64,000 nt of DNA from NCBI GenBank assembly GCA_032622095.1, contig CP136067.1, positions 129,987,030 through 130,051,029 on the forward strand. The letters are read 5' to 3'. Below the pieces are notes generated by a model, which ran no database searches, had not been told where the DNA came from, and saw only the letters and a list, made by a program, of their open reading frames with translations. The position numbers were made by a program, and so were the translations under genes. Within the stretch, counting starts at the first letter, position 1; the number at the start of each line of letters is the position of its first letter. This document shows positions 45,961-56,309 of this stretch, piece after piece. This DNA is from Siphonodentalium dalli. Taxonomy: Eukaryota > Mollusca > Scaphopoda > Gadilida > Siphonodentaliidae.

Positions 45961-47901
45961 ATGGCGTGCATGAAACTTATTGATAGGTGGATATGTTATT
46001 TTTCGATAGAATTGTTTCTAGTAATTACACATTGTTCATCAATAACATTAGGCACTCAGTTTGTGAACTTTTCGAATGCAAGTTGTACAGTGGATTCTGA
46101 TTTCATAAATTTAAAGAAACTAACATACAGCAAAGAACATTTTCTTGGATTTACTTGCTCAGTTGACTCTAATGCATCGTGGGACTTCACAGAATTCTTC
46201 TCATTTCTTTCGCATGCAAAGCATGAAGATGGGTTCGAAGATAAAATATTTGCACTTCGATTGAAATGTCACGGAAAAGGAACTACGGTGATATTGCCAT
46301 CGGTGATAGGTCAATACAATTTAACGTATCTGTCCGTGAAGAACTGTTATGTTATAGACGACAGAAAAGAGGAAGACGACATTCTAGGTGTGATAGAGTT
46401 CATTGGAGGCAATGTCACATCTAGGCCAGAGACGTTTGTTGATATATATCGGAATGCTAATGCCGATAATTTAACATCACCAGATGTCTGCCCTACGCAG
46501 AGGGTGGAACGTGTTGTTTATAATGGTACATCTATCGGGTGGCATAACTTCGCGGAATGGTCAGCTAATGCTACTAGACGTGACAATATTGATTTTAGTA
46601 AAGGATACATAGTTTCGGTAAGAACATATTGTAAATATACGCATCTCAGAAATATGTATTTCTGCTTCAAAACTCCGTTGTACGGTGGTCCCACTCGTTT
46701 ACGCTTCAGCCAGTTTCCTAATTTGGAATTCTATAGCTCTCGTGGATGTGGATTAAAAACATTCCCGGATTTTTTTCAGACATGGAGCAGTGAATCACTA
46801 TACTCGTTGAAAGTCGTTGATTTATCACACAACTTTATTAACGACTTCACGCTGACAGACCACACCAAATACACTGGTACCGGCACCACAGCCATTAATC
46901 TCACGTACAACAACTTCACGACCTTAACCCAAAGAGACTTAGATCAGCTTTCGAAACTCAATTATAAGGTTTGGGTTGACTTGAGAAACAATCCGATGAT
47001 TTGTGACTGTGATATAACGTCCTTAATTAATTCCTTTCAAAGCAACGCGGAATTCTTGCAACCGACAACAGGGAGATATGCTTATCTACGCAATATGACA
47101 TGTTCGGAGCCGGCTAGGTTAAAAGGAATGTATATATCAGATCTCGAAGAACCAGACGTTTGTCCGAAAGTTGAACAGTTAGCAGACAAGGGGCCATTTC
47201 GAGCTGCTTTGATATCAGCAACGGTTATATTCATCGTTCTTATACTAGCTTTCGTCTTGACGACCATATATCGCAAGGAAATAAGGGTGCTCATCTTCAC
47301 AAAGTTTAAAATTGTCTTGCCCTGGGCATCGCGGGATTATGACGACTCGAAAAAATACGATGCTTTCATCTCCTATTCTAGCGACGACCTTGCTTGGGTA
47401 CAACATAAATTCTTACCCATGGTTGACAACACCGAGGATAAATTTAAGCTTTGTTTGCACCACAGAGACTTCGTTCCTGGGAAAGCTATCGCAGAAAACA
47501 TATCAGATGCAATTGAATCAAGCCGTCATACAATTTTAGTTCTTACTAGGAGCTTTCTTCGGAGTGAATGGTGTCTGTTCGAATTCAGATCGGCGTTCCA
47601 TCAGGGGATACTGGAGAAACGACGTCATATAATCTTAGTATTGTTGGAAGATATAACGAAAGATGACATGGAGGCGGACTTACGAGCTTGCTTGAAGATG
47701 TATACTTACCTTAACTCAAACGATTATTTATTTCGGGAGAAAATGATCTACGCGTTATCGGATAAAAGGCGGATAGGGACCGCCAGAGATAACGCATGCG
47801 CAGACAATCACGGACAACACAATGACGGCGAAATTAATGCAGCGGTACCTGTATACAACAATGAAGCTATAGACCCTGGTGATGGGATTCGACTTGTATA
47901 A
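45961..47901 (+). CDS. Toll-like receptor, single-exon (LRR ectodomain, TM, TIR)
   Basis: A membrane receptor of the Toll/TLR family; such proteins sense microbial or endogenous ligands and signal through TIR-TIR contacts with adaptors such as MyD88. From the ATG at 45961 the protein has 646 residues, short for a TLR. A hydrophobic leader (about residues 10-25) suggests a signal peptide. The ectodomain is cysteine-containing and mostly diverged, with LRR-like segments near 283-334 (LKVVDLSHNFI, AINLTYNNF). An LRR C-terminal cap has Cys 348, 350, 381 and 401. One transmembrane helix lies at about 415-437. The TIR domain spans about 464-605: box 1 YDAFISYS (466-473), box 2 RDFVPG (502-507, BB-loop Pro at 506), box 3 FREKM (591-595, where FW is usual). 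A single cysteine-rich cap next to the membrane fits the single-cysteine-cluster TLR type. The whole protein is one uninterrupted frame. An upstream in-frame ATG at 45835 would add 42 non-signal-like residues. It could also be called a TIR-LRR receptor; I am confident of the family, not of the ligand. Confidence 0.93.
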   Translation: MACMKLIDRWICYFSIELFLVITHCSSITLGTQFVNFSNASCTVDSDFINLKKLTYSKEHFLGFTCSVDSNASWDFTEFFSFLSHAKHEDGFEDKIFALRLKCHGKGTTVILPSVIGQYNLTYLSVKNCYVIDDRKEEDDILGVIEFIGGNVTSRPETFVDIYRNANADNLTSPDVCPTQRVERVVYNGTSIGWHNFAEWSANATRRDNIDFSKGYIVSVRTYCKYTHLRNMYFCFKTPLYGGPTRLRFSQFPNLEFYSSRGCGLKTFPDFFQTWSSESLYSLKVVDLSHNFINDFTLTDHTKYTGTGTTAINLTYNNFTTLTQRDLDQLSKLNYKVWVDLRNNPMICDCDITSLINSFQSNAEFLQPTTGRYAYLRNMTCSEPARLKGMYISDLEEPDVCPKVEQLADKGPFRAALISATVIFIVLILAFVLTTIYRKEIRVLIFTKFKIVLPWASRDYDDSKKYDAFISYSSDDLAWVQHKFLPMVDNTEDKFKLCLHHRDFVPGKAIAENISDAIESSRHTILVLTRSFLRSEWCLFEFRSAFHQGILEKRRHIILVLLEDITKDDMEADLRACLKMYTYLNSNDYLFREKMIYALSDKRRIGTARDNACADNHGQHNDGEINAAVPVYNNEAIDPGDGIRLV

Positions 47902-47991
47902 AATGTTAATTTACAAAAAAACTTACATAACCGGTGTGTATGTGTTGCACTAATTCTTGTTTGCGGATTGGTCAACTGCCAATTAGGTCCC

Positions 47992-47997
47992 AATAAA
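47992..47997 (+). promoter_or_regulatory. Polyadenylation signal AATAAA
   Basis: A canonical AATAAA about 90 bases after the stop codon of the TLR-like gene, the right distance for a short 3' UTR. No other AATAAA comes closer to the stop. Confidence 0.55.
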
Positions 47998-48100
47998 AGA
48001 CACCATAACACGAACCGACTTCACATATTGTTGACCTAGACTAAACGTGGTGAATATAATAACTGGGTGTGTCCCCGGCCATGCATAGCTAATTGATTGA

Positions 48101-48546
48101 TTAAAGGTACTCAATCCGAATTAACGCTCGCAATATACTATTTCCTTGGCTTCGGGGGTAAAAATTTTTGATTCGAGTCGAGGAATCCACCCATCACAGC
48201 TCAGAGTGATCAGATATCGATGTTTGAAATCTATTATTTTAATTTTTTGAAGTGGCCCAATAGACAGTCAACGAGAAGAATTTCATTGACCAAATTGCGG
48301 GTAAAGATGGATAACTCAAAAATCAAGTGGCATTTTGTGTCAGATATTTGACAAACCGGCAAAATTTCGTTGAACAAAATGTTGATAAATAACAGGTTTT
48401 GTGCAATTTTATACTATAGTTAGTTGTGCTTTTCATTATTTTGGACAGTTATTAGATTCTGATAACTGAAGCGGCATTTAAAAAAATGTTGTTGTTGTTG
48501 GAATGTGATTATATGGGGACCATCGAATCGGATTGAGTACCTTTAA
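48101..48546 (+). mobile_element. TTAA-flanked MITE (AGGTACTCAATCC family), downstream of TLR
   Basis: AGGTACTCAATCC and GGATTGAGTACCT termini with TTAA on both sides, in reverse orientation to the copies at 4416 and 9577. Shared internal words include TTGGCTTCGGGGGTAAAA, GGATAACTC with AATCAAGTGG, and CAGATATTTGACAA. It lies 200 bases after the receptor stop codon. Confidence 0.9.
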
Positions 48547-48866
48547 TTTATGTGTTGTACCATAGCACATATCTGAATCTAATATACATCAGTCAATAGA
48601 ATATATACAAATATATACAAAGATGGATATTACAGAACTGGCTCAGTAACATTGTTCCTGTTTACATTCTGTTTTTGCAAGTGAGTTTTTGCAATATGGG
48701 ATGCGTGTGAACTATTTATATATAGTCATAAAACATCACCGAATGTGGGTTATTCGTTATATGTGTCGACTTCCTAGCATGAATATCTACTCTGGCTAAC
48801 GCCCGTAGAGATCATATTCAACCAGTACAAAACCCTTGGAACGTTGTGAAGTTTTGACAGGGAACA

Positions 48867-49181
48867 TTATAAAGTCGAAAAAATAACGCGGGGAATAAAT
48901 CTCTTAGTTATTATCTGTTCCTTGATAGTGTACTTCACTGTAGGTGAAGGTCCCAACTCAAAATTTAAGTGACTTTGTGGGTGATGTTTCTTTGCGTAGC
49001 TTACAATTAGGAATTTATCAAGGGTAATTAATTCAATGTTTTTTTGCGATATCGGGCTCACGGAAGTCACAGAAAAGCATGCAATTTCGAGTTGGGACCT
49101 TCATCTACAGTGAAGTACATTACCGAGGAACAGATAATAATTAAGAAATATATTCCCCGCGTTATTTTTTCGACTTTATAA
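48867..49181. mobile_element. MITE with ~110-bp inverted ends; empty site preserved nearby
   Basis: The ends begin TTATAAAGTCGAAAAAATAA and are mirrored for about 110 bases (AACGCGGGGAATA, GTTATTATCTGTTCC, CACTGTAGGTGAAGGTCCC). The interior is short and non-coding. The other arm of the inverted repeat (52230-52250) has the same flanks joined directly as GACAGTGATAATGTTCCC in reverse, so the insertion can be read by comparison. It is related to 16198-16518. Confidence 0.9.
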
Positions 49182-49219
49182 TCACTGTCGGATACCCGTT
49201 TAGGTTCGGACATTCCAAG

Positions 49220-49248
49220 ATGGCGGCCCCAACTAAATCAGATAAACG
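49220..49248 (+). other. First-exon-like segment: ATG plus splice donor
   Basis: CCAAGATGGCGGCC gives an ATG in strong context, nine sense codons (MAAPTKSDK) and then CG|GTAAGTG, a good splice-donor match. CAAGATGGCGGC also resembles the YY1 element often found over animal start codons. The identical arrangement lies in reverse in the other arm at 52171-52199. No downstream exon could be recognised, so this may be a relic or a repeat-borne promoter. Confidence 0.4.
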
Positions 49249-49695
49249 GTAAGTGTATATATTGTCTCCAAGCAGCAATCAACAACATATTTCGGTGATA
49301 CACCTTGAAACAGTTATGTAGGAATTTGTATGCCAAACACATACGTAATACGCCTTTTGCATAATAGGCATGTGAATTGTTGTATTTGGCGTGTCAAGTC
49401 GTCATAATTTTTCGAAATTTTATCGAGGCGGCGAAATGTTCGCTTTTTCGTATTATTTTGGTCCTGGGCTCATGCATCCGCAAATTTATGTATTGTTGTT
49501 GATAGATTAGGTCACCACACATCTTCGGGATGCAAAACCGGCGATATTTTTATTGTCTAACTCCGAAAAACGACCTTTGAAAATTTCAAAATGTTCAGGT
49601 TCGGATTCGCAACATTCGCGATGATTTTGTTCAGGTTCAGACACAATTTTCGTTCAGGTTCGGACAAATTTGGTTCAGGTTCGGACGCATCAAAA

Positions 49696-51704
49696 ACTTC
49701 GCATAAAAATGACACGCCGAGGTACAGTCGCGTTCTTATTGCCTTTTTGTGCATTTGATTTTCTTCCATTGTAAAAGAAACGATAAATGGGGAACACGAG
49801 GCATGGTTTTAGCCCACTCGTGAATAATTTGGGCGGACTTTCTTATTTTATGCGTGTGAGATGTATGCGATCACGTGATTCCCCACATCCACATACGATG
49901 CCACGAAGGTCGCCGCACGTAGATGAGAAGATAGCTGTCCATAACATAAGTTACACGGATTTTTGAGGGGGATACTGTGGTGTGTGCCTCGGTAGAGGCT
50001 CGTATCCCCCGAGGCGACCCCCCCTCAACAAGCCGTGTAATGATGTATTTACCCCCAGTCTCTATTAAAAATATATTCCCAGACATAAAGTGCAGAAACG
50101 AGCCACGAACAGTAATTATATTTTGTTAGACTGCTTATACGATTAATGTGATTATATAGCTGTTCCCACAATTTGCCCATAAATACTTGCTGATAGATAT
50201 ACAATATATATTTTGTATCAATAATTGGATGATATATTTGGGTATTCATACGAAACATATTCTTTTCAATATAAGCATTATGTGTTTTGCCTCATTTCTA
50301 AATGTTGAATCGAGTTACAAGTTAGCCATTTGTCACACGACTATTATGCAGGACTATTAATTAGAGCCCGAACCTGTTGCGATCTATTCAGCACTATGCG
50401 AACATAGAGAATACCTATATATGGTTTGCCAAATAATACCTGCAATATGCGAATCTTCACGAGCGGCGATATTTCAAGAATATATTATTCGAGAAACCAT
50501 ATGTGTTCTCTTTATGTTATGCTTATGGTAAGCAATTCTGCAAAACTACAAGTATTTATTTATCGAAACAAGAATTTAGACGCCGAAGTAGCGAAACTTA
50601 TGCAAACAATATCAGCTGTTCCGTTGGCAAATTAAGCATCTCTAAATTTTGGTGGAAAATTTCCTTCATGCGCTTAAGAGAATAGTGCCTACCCAATGGT
50701 TAAATATTACACACAGAAACCCAATTAACAAATAACTGAATACGTAATAAAACGGGATAATTTGTTTTTCTTTAGAACTTATCGCAGTAATAAACTATTT
50801 TCAGTCGTCCGCGGAATTTCGCGTAGTTCGATTGATAATACACGCGTCAATAATTGTGTACCCTTTTTTAAACAGAAGTATATCTACAGTAAGATAACGT
50901 TTTAAAATTATCATCCATGCCAGGGTCCTGACGAAAGAGAGCCCATCGTATGTCATTTAAAATTACAGCTATTTCATAGGGAAACATATAACAAACATCG
51001 CTTGTCCCCACACCCGCGGTTGTAACTAACAATCTGACTGACAACAACGTCACGTTTAAGTCATACACCATGTCCCGTAACTCTTGATAGTGGGCGTATA
51101 AAAGTACGTGAAACATCGTGGTTATGAATTACCCTTCAACCAGCAGTTTCACCAATCGTGACATTGTTCTAGCGCGCTGAGCTTAATTGACGTCACCTAA
51201 AACAGGATCGATAGGTCTGCTACTGAATTATTCTTATTGGTGCTGATTGGTGTGAATTTATCTGATAACCTATAAAAGGCACACCAGGTGGTAGCTGCAT
51301 ATATATTGATGTGGGACAAAATCGTTAGCTCCGCCAACATTGTGGGATACTAGGAGATTTAATACCCGGATGTCTCTTTTTGAAACCTCTTGGCTCCGCC
51401 TCGGGGTTCAAAATCGAGAACTAGGTATTAAATATCCATGTATCCCCGATATTTCAGAAGATAAGTTTAATACCACTGTTGCTCATATGTAAAATGTAAT
51501 AATTCCCACTAGCTGGTTTATAGTAGACATTGCTCGAGAATATTCAACTGTGGCTTGTATCCCATTCATTCGGAGAATGTACCACCTATATTTGGAAATT
51601 TCAGCTGCTATATTTAGATATAACAAATTAACAGTGCATGTTCGTTAATAACACACACAATAAGATCGAGACTGCACCTCGGCATGTCATTTATAGATCA
51701 GGTT
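49696..51704. other. Interior of the large inverted repeat
   Basis: Two kilobases between the arms. I see no transposase, recombinase or other recognisable coding sequence. A weak inverted pair occurs around 49968-50035 (GAGGGGGATACTG, GTATCCCCCGAGG, CCCCCCCTC). Confidence 0.4.
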
Positions 51705-52345
51705 TTGATGCGTCCGAACCTGAACTAAAATTGTCCGAACCTGAACCAAATTTGTCCAAACCTGAACGAAAATTGTGTCTGAACCTGAACAAAATCATCG
51801 CGAATGTTGCGAATCCGAACCTGAACATTTTGAAATTTTCAAAGGTCGTTTTTCGGAGTTAGACAATACAAATATCGCCGGTTTTGCATCCCGAAGATGT
51901 GTGGTGACCTAATCTATCAACAACAATACATAAATTTGCGGATGCATGAGCCCAGGACCAAAAAAATACGAAAAAGCGAACATTTCGCCGCCTCGATAAA
52001 ATTTCGAAAAATTATGACGACTTGACACGCCAAATACAACAATTCACATGCCTATTATGCAAAAGGCGTATTACGTATGTGTTGGGCATACAAATTCCTA
52101 CATAACTGTTTCAAGGTGTATCAACGAAATATGTTGTTGATTGCTGCTTGGAGACAATATATACACTTACCGTTTATCTGATTTAGTTGGGGCCGCCATC
52201 TTGGAATGTCCGAACCTAAACGGGTATCCGACAGTGATAATGTTCCCTGTCAAACCTTCAAAAAGTTCCCAGATTTTGCACTGGTGGAATATTATCTCTA
52301 CGGGTGCTAGACATAATAGAGATTCATGGCATGATCTATATACTT
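51705..52345 (-). repeat. Right arm of the 3.6-kb inverted repeat (empty MITE site)
   Basis: Reverse complement of 48775-49695 without the MITE. It starts at the inner side with TTTTGATGCGTCCGAACCTG and carries the same first-exon-like segment on the minus strand (ATG at 52199-52197, donor AC at 52170-52169). It ends with TGGTGGAATATTATCTCTAC and GATTCATGGCATGATCTA, the dispersed word also seen at 16081, 16540 and 58055. Confidence 0.9.
52171..52199 (-). other. First-exon-like segment, second copy
   Basis: Mirror of 49220-49248 on the minus strand, with the same nine codons and splice donor. The two copies point into the 2-kb interior from opposite sides. Confidence 0.4.
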
Positions 52346-52549
52346 CCATACAATACAATGGGAAACCCGCTCAAGAAATCTATCAAGTTAGCGCGTTCGG
52401 CATAGGTCTCTTTAACTGGTTAATTTCTGAGATGTCTGTGTTGTCTAAGAAATAACACAGTTTTATTCATATATTTGTCTGATATTGTAGTCTTTGGTGG
52501 GGGGGGGGGGTGAAGCTCTGATATGTATGCCTTTATAGCCTCCCGTCAC

Positions 52550-52979
52550 AATCCATTTAATTTTCGATTCACCTATTTTTTTTTATAGTGCCTTGATATA
52601 CGGTTTTAATAATCTATGCGACAAAATATGATTAAATACTATACTCACACCATTTGAATAAAATCTGTGTCCCAGAAGATGCCCATAGAGAAATAAAAAA
52701 ACAGCTGAAATCATAGAACGATCTCCCCCGTTATGACTCCCAGAATGCAACATAATTCTAACTAAAAATGAAAAATAATCCACTTTTGCACTACAAACCA
52801 GATGAAACCTAAGCACAACATACGTCGGTGACTCAACAAAAACAACATATTCACAGTTTATTACACCGGATAAGTTGATAATGCAATGTTGTTGAGCTTC
52901 CTCTTTCAAATGGTATACATGTTGGCATATATTTTATATTGTGATATGTGCATGGTTCGACAATTAGGGGGACCTTTAA
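52550..52979 (-). mobile_element. MITE, AGGCCCACTTAATTTTCGA family, copy 2
   Basis: Reverse-oriented relative of 22121-22579. It shares AACAACATATTCACAGTTTA, GCTTCCTCTTTCAAATGGTA and CTCCCAGAATGCAACA, and ends in GGACCTTTAA, giving a TTAA flank on the right. The left end is decayed (CATTTAATTTTCGATTCAC). Confidence 0.75.
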
Positions 52980-53368
52980 CATAACTGCGATGTAATGGCA
53001 CACAGAAAGAAAATGGCAAATAGTTCGTGTGAGCGAAAATCGTATCCGTTAAAATTCAAGGTTAACACCGAGACATTGCGACAGGCAAATCGGATATGAT
53101 TAATCATTACTCGGGCCTGGCGTACATGTGCTTAATCTTTGTCAGTTCAACCCACGTATTAAGCTATCCCATGACATCAGACGTCTCGCGAAGGCGATCT
53201 CATTTAAGTACTTCATATATGGCCGAGCAAACATCTGGGACGATTTTGCATATTTTCTGAATCAGAAATAAGAAAATCTGTTCGCAACCGGAAGAAGGAA
53301 TCGCAGAATGACACAGTTTGATTCGTCGTCAACGCATTCTTAAATTCCACGTCGTGTGTCTTTATCAA
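52980..53368. other. Non-coding stretch, nothing recognised
   Basis: No supported gene or repeat. Confidence 0.4.
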
Positions 53369-53802
53369 TTAGTATGGGCTCTCATTACCCGAGGTGTCAC
53401 CAGAAATGGGAATTTCAGCGACCACCATATTTATGTAGCCTAACTTTTCTAAATAAGTTCACGATTAATAAAATAGGTCACAGCTCAAACGTCAAACGAT
53501 TATCTGGGAACATTTTACAATTTCCAATACCACTCGCATAACTGTCATCCATATCAAAATAAATTGAATACAGCTTAAGAATCTTAGACTGATGAACATC
53601 ACAGGAACTAACCAGAAAAATGCATAAAAATAAGGTTGGGTTATATAGGATGAGGAAAATGTAGAAAAAAATCATATTTTGCCCCCTATATTGACCCCGT
53701 AACAACCGGATCCTGAAATTAGAATAGTTGGGCTACCTAACAATTGTGGTCGCTGAAATTCCCCTTTCTGGTGACACCTCGGGTAATGAGAGCCCATACT
53801 AA
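53369..53802. mobile_element. MITE with ~55- to 80-bp inverted termini
   Basis: TTAGTATGGGCTCTCATTAC (53369) is mirrored at 53783-53802, and the match continues inward through CCGAGGTGTCACCAGAAA and TTTCAGCGACCAC with few mismatches. The interior is AT-rich and non-coding. No second copy was found in the window. A TA or TTA target duplication is possible. Confidence 0.85.
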
Positions 53803-54381
53803 ATGGTCATTGCTCGTCAAAATTATAGAGGGGTGTCAGGTTGAACATTTCCAACACTTGGAAAGCTTGAGGCCAGTCTCGATGCTAGCATTTTGCGATG
53901 TTCATGTGCATTTTTCAAAATTCTCACACCGGGTCAACCATTGCCCCCCCCCCCCGCAGAAAAAGATAAAGGGATCACGGGGAGGGGTGCAAATGGAATT
54001 ATGCAAGCTCGTGGGATTGGTTTGGTTCAAGGAGAGGGTACTGTTGGACATGTGGACACCCCCACACACGGATACTCTGCATGCAGGCATCCCTGTTAGG
54101 CATATATCAAATCGCTTTGTTCTGCTGATAGCGGATTCATTGTTTTGCCTGTCCTAAACTGACGATAACTCGCTGTGATTTATCCATTACCAGAATACCA
54201 ACGAGCGCTCGTACACTATCAGTAATCATGTAGTGATCACAGTAATCCGGGACACAAGACCACACTTGTCTGTTTTCACAGATCTACACCATGTAAATGC
54301 ACCCTTAGTTATATTGACCGGGGTTTTTTCTCAGTGGATATATATGTGGGATATGGGAGAATCCTTGCAGTAAGCAATTGG
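53803..54381. other. Non-coding stretch with a C run
   Basis: A 12- to 13-base C run lies at 53944-53956. Overlapping frames of up to 137 residues on both strands show no recognisable motif, and the C run sits inside them. I do not call a gene. Confidence 0.4.
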
Positions 54382-54854
54382 TTAAAGGCCCACTTAATTT
54401 TCGAACCCACAGATAATTTTATATAAATATATGCCATAATATATACCATTTGAAAGAGGAAGCTCCAAAAAATTGCACTATCAACTTATTCGGTGTAATA
54501 TCCTGAGAGCATGTTGTTTTTGTTGAGACATCGACCTCTGTGTCCTGAGCCCAAGTTTCATAATTTTCAATGGAAGGGGAATAACTCTATATCTTAAGAT
54601 ATAGAGTTATTCCACTTCCATTGAAAATCCATTTTTAGCTTGAACTCTGTTGCATTCTGGGAGTCGTAACGGGGAAATCTTTCTATGGTTTTCTATTTCT
54701 CTATGATCATCTTCTGAGACACAAACGTTACAAAATTAATGGTGATGAATTATATTATTTTAATAATATATTATGGCATAGATTGTTATTAAAACCGTAT
54801 ATCAAGGTAATATAAAAAAATAACCGGTGTCTCGAAAATTTAGTGGGCCTTTAA
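54382..54854 (+). mobile_element. MITE, AGGCCCACTTAATTTTCGA family, copy 3 (TTAA-flanked)
   Basis: The best-preserved copy: TTAAAGGCCCACTTAATTTT on the left, GTGGGCCTTTAA on the right, so TTAA flanks both sides. The centre (54566-54625) is a near-perfect hairpin of about 30-base arms, with AATAACTCTATATC mirrored around CTTAAG. Confidence 0.9.
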
Positions 54855-55494
54855 CGCGCGTCGAAATAGAAAAAAAGAAAGAGCTATGATCGCACGCTTA
54901 CAGAAGCATTAAAGGTACGGTTGGCCTTGGCGGTGGGTATCCTGTGAAAATATTTCCACCCGTCAAAAACCGCCACAAACAGAAAGAACATCAAAATGTA
55001 GACAGACTTTGTCCGTATACAAATAAGAAATATCGCATAAACAGTATGTTATTGTCATATATTTGACCATTGTTATGTAAACAAAAGCATAAAAAGTTAC
55101 TTTTCTGGTGTTTGTTTATATTATGATGGTAAACATAAAGAGCGTTATTTGTTGGTGAATTCCTGATATGGAACTAATAAAGAGCGTTTATGTCATTTTG
55201 TGTGATTAGCCAGTAGCATTGTGCTGTCTTCTGTAACACAATCAGGCTCTAGCTTAGGTAAACTATATATAGTAGGTCTTTATGATAACATGCTGTTTAC
55301 GCGATGGTCATGGTATATATTAACGAAACTGTATGCGTTTTAATGTTCTTCAGTTTACGGTGTTTGGAACAAATATGAATATTTTCGACAATTAAGGCCT
55401 CCCGTGCCTTTAATTCAATTGTTTATTCCTCAATTGAATGAAGATACTATGTAAACTGCGGCATTGCATAAATATTACAAAGAGTCATTCATGT
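54855..55494. other. Non-coding stretch with one dispersed repeat
   Basis: The segment at 54960-55070 (CCACAAACAGAAAGAACATC, AGAAATATCGCATAAACAGT) resembles 23250-23360. Otherwise nothing is recognised. Confidence 0.4.
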
Positions 55495-56035
55495 GCACCA
55501 GGGGGGGGGGTGAAAAAATTTCTTCCGGCACGTATGCCGGGGTGGGTGGGTGGTCAAAGCCACCAACAAGCAATTTTTTCCGCAACTAAAAAAAAAAATT
55601 CCTGCTTGTTTTTAGTGTTTTGGCACTTTGAATCAGTTTGAATGAGAGAAATAATGTAATTCTAACTGGTAAACTGACTGCAGGCAGTTATCGTGTTGTA
55701 TTTTGTTGCAAATTTTGAAATCCAAGATGGCCGCTGGCAGCCATGTTTTTTTGGCCGAATGACCTCAAAATTACTCATTCCTATTTACATGTCCATGTTA
55801 ACATCCATGATAAATAGTATGCACATAAATTCATATACAGCTGTTTACAGTGAATTTCCCCCGCAAATCTCTGTTTTAGTGTTAAAAGGGGGGGTGGGTG
55901 TCAAAAATGGTCGGAAAAAACTGCCGAAAACGGAAAAAAATTTGGCGGTGGGGGTGGGTGGGTACAAAAAATGATCGAAAGGGAAAAAATGCCATACGTG
56001 CCTGAATTTTTTTTCCGACCCCCCCCCCTGTGTGC
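55495..56035 (-). mobile_element. ~500-bp repeat with CAGGCACGTATG ends, copy 2
   Basis: Reverse-oriented relative of 35648-36160 and 62812-63335. It runs from a G run (55501-55510) with CGGCACGTATGCCGGGGTGG to CCATACGTGCCTGAA and a C run near 56025. Internal words ATCCAAGATGGCCGCTGGCA, TTAACATCCATGATAAATAG and TCTGTTTTAGTGTTAAAAG are shared. The inverted GGCACGTATG ends support a DNA-transposon origin. Confidence 0.8.
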
Positions 56036-56309
56036 ACCATAAAAATCGTAAGATAACATAAATATTATTTAAAAGTCGGAGGTAAAAACATGATACAAAC
56101 ACAAGCTCTGAAGAGACTTTGACCGACTGTGTGCACTCAGATGTATGCAAGCATGTCTTACGTAGAGTAGAATGAGTGGTTCGGGGGGGGGGGGGCTAGC
56201 CCTGGATTGTCGGAAGGACCGAATGGTCCTCCCCTTAATCCCTCATGTTGTTGCCTTTATTTGTGATCATAAAAAAAAAAAAAAAATGGTAAGCATTTTG
56301 TGATGGTGA

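Larger units (their letters stand above)
48775..49695 (+). repeat. Left arm of a 3.6-kb inverted repeat
   Basis: Reverse complement of 51705-52345, nearly identical from 49182 to 49695 (CGGATACCCGTTTAGGTTCG, GCAATCAACAACATATTTCG, GGTTCAGGTTCGGACGCATC). More diverged from 48775 to 48866. A MITE (48867-49181) is present in this arm only. The inner end has a short repeat of GTTCAGGTTCGGAC, four to five times. The two arms enclose about 2 kb (49696-51704). Confidence 0.9.

Noticed and set aside
53744-54157. 137-residue frame crossing a C run
   Set aside because: It begins in a MITE terminus and passes through a homopolymer that is prone to length error. No motif.
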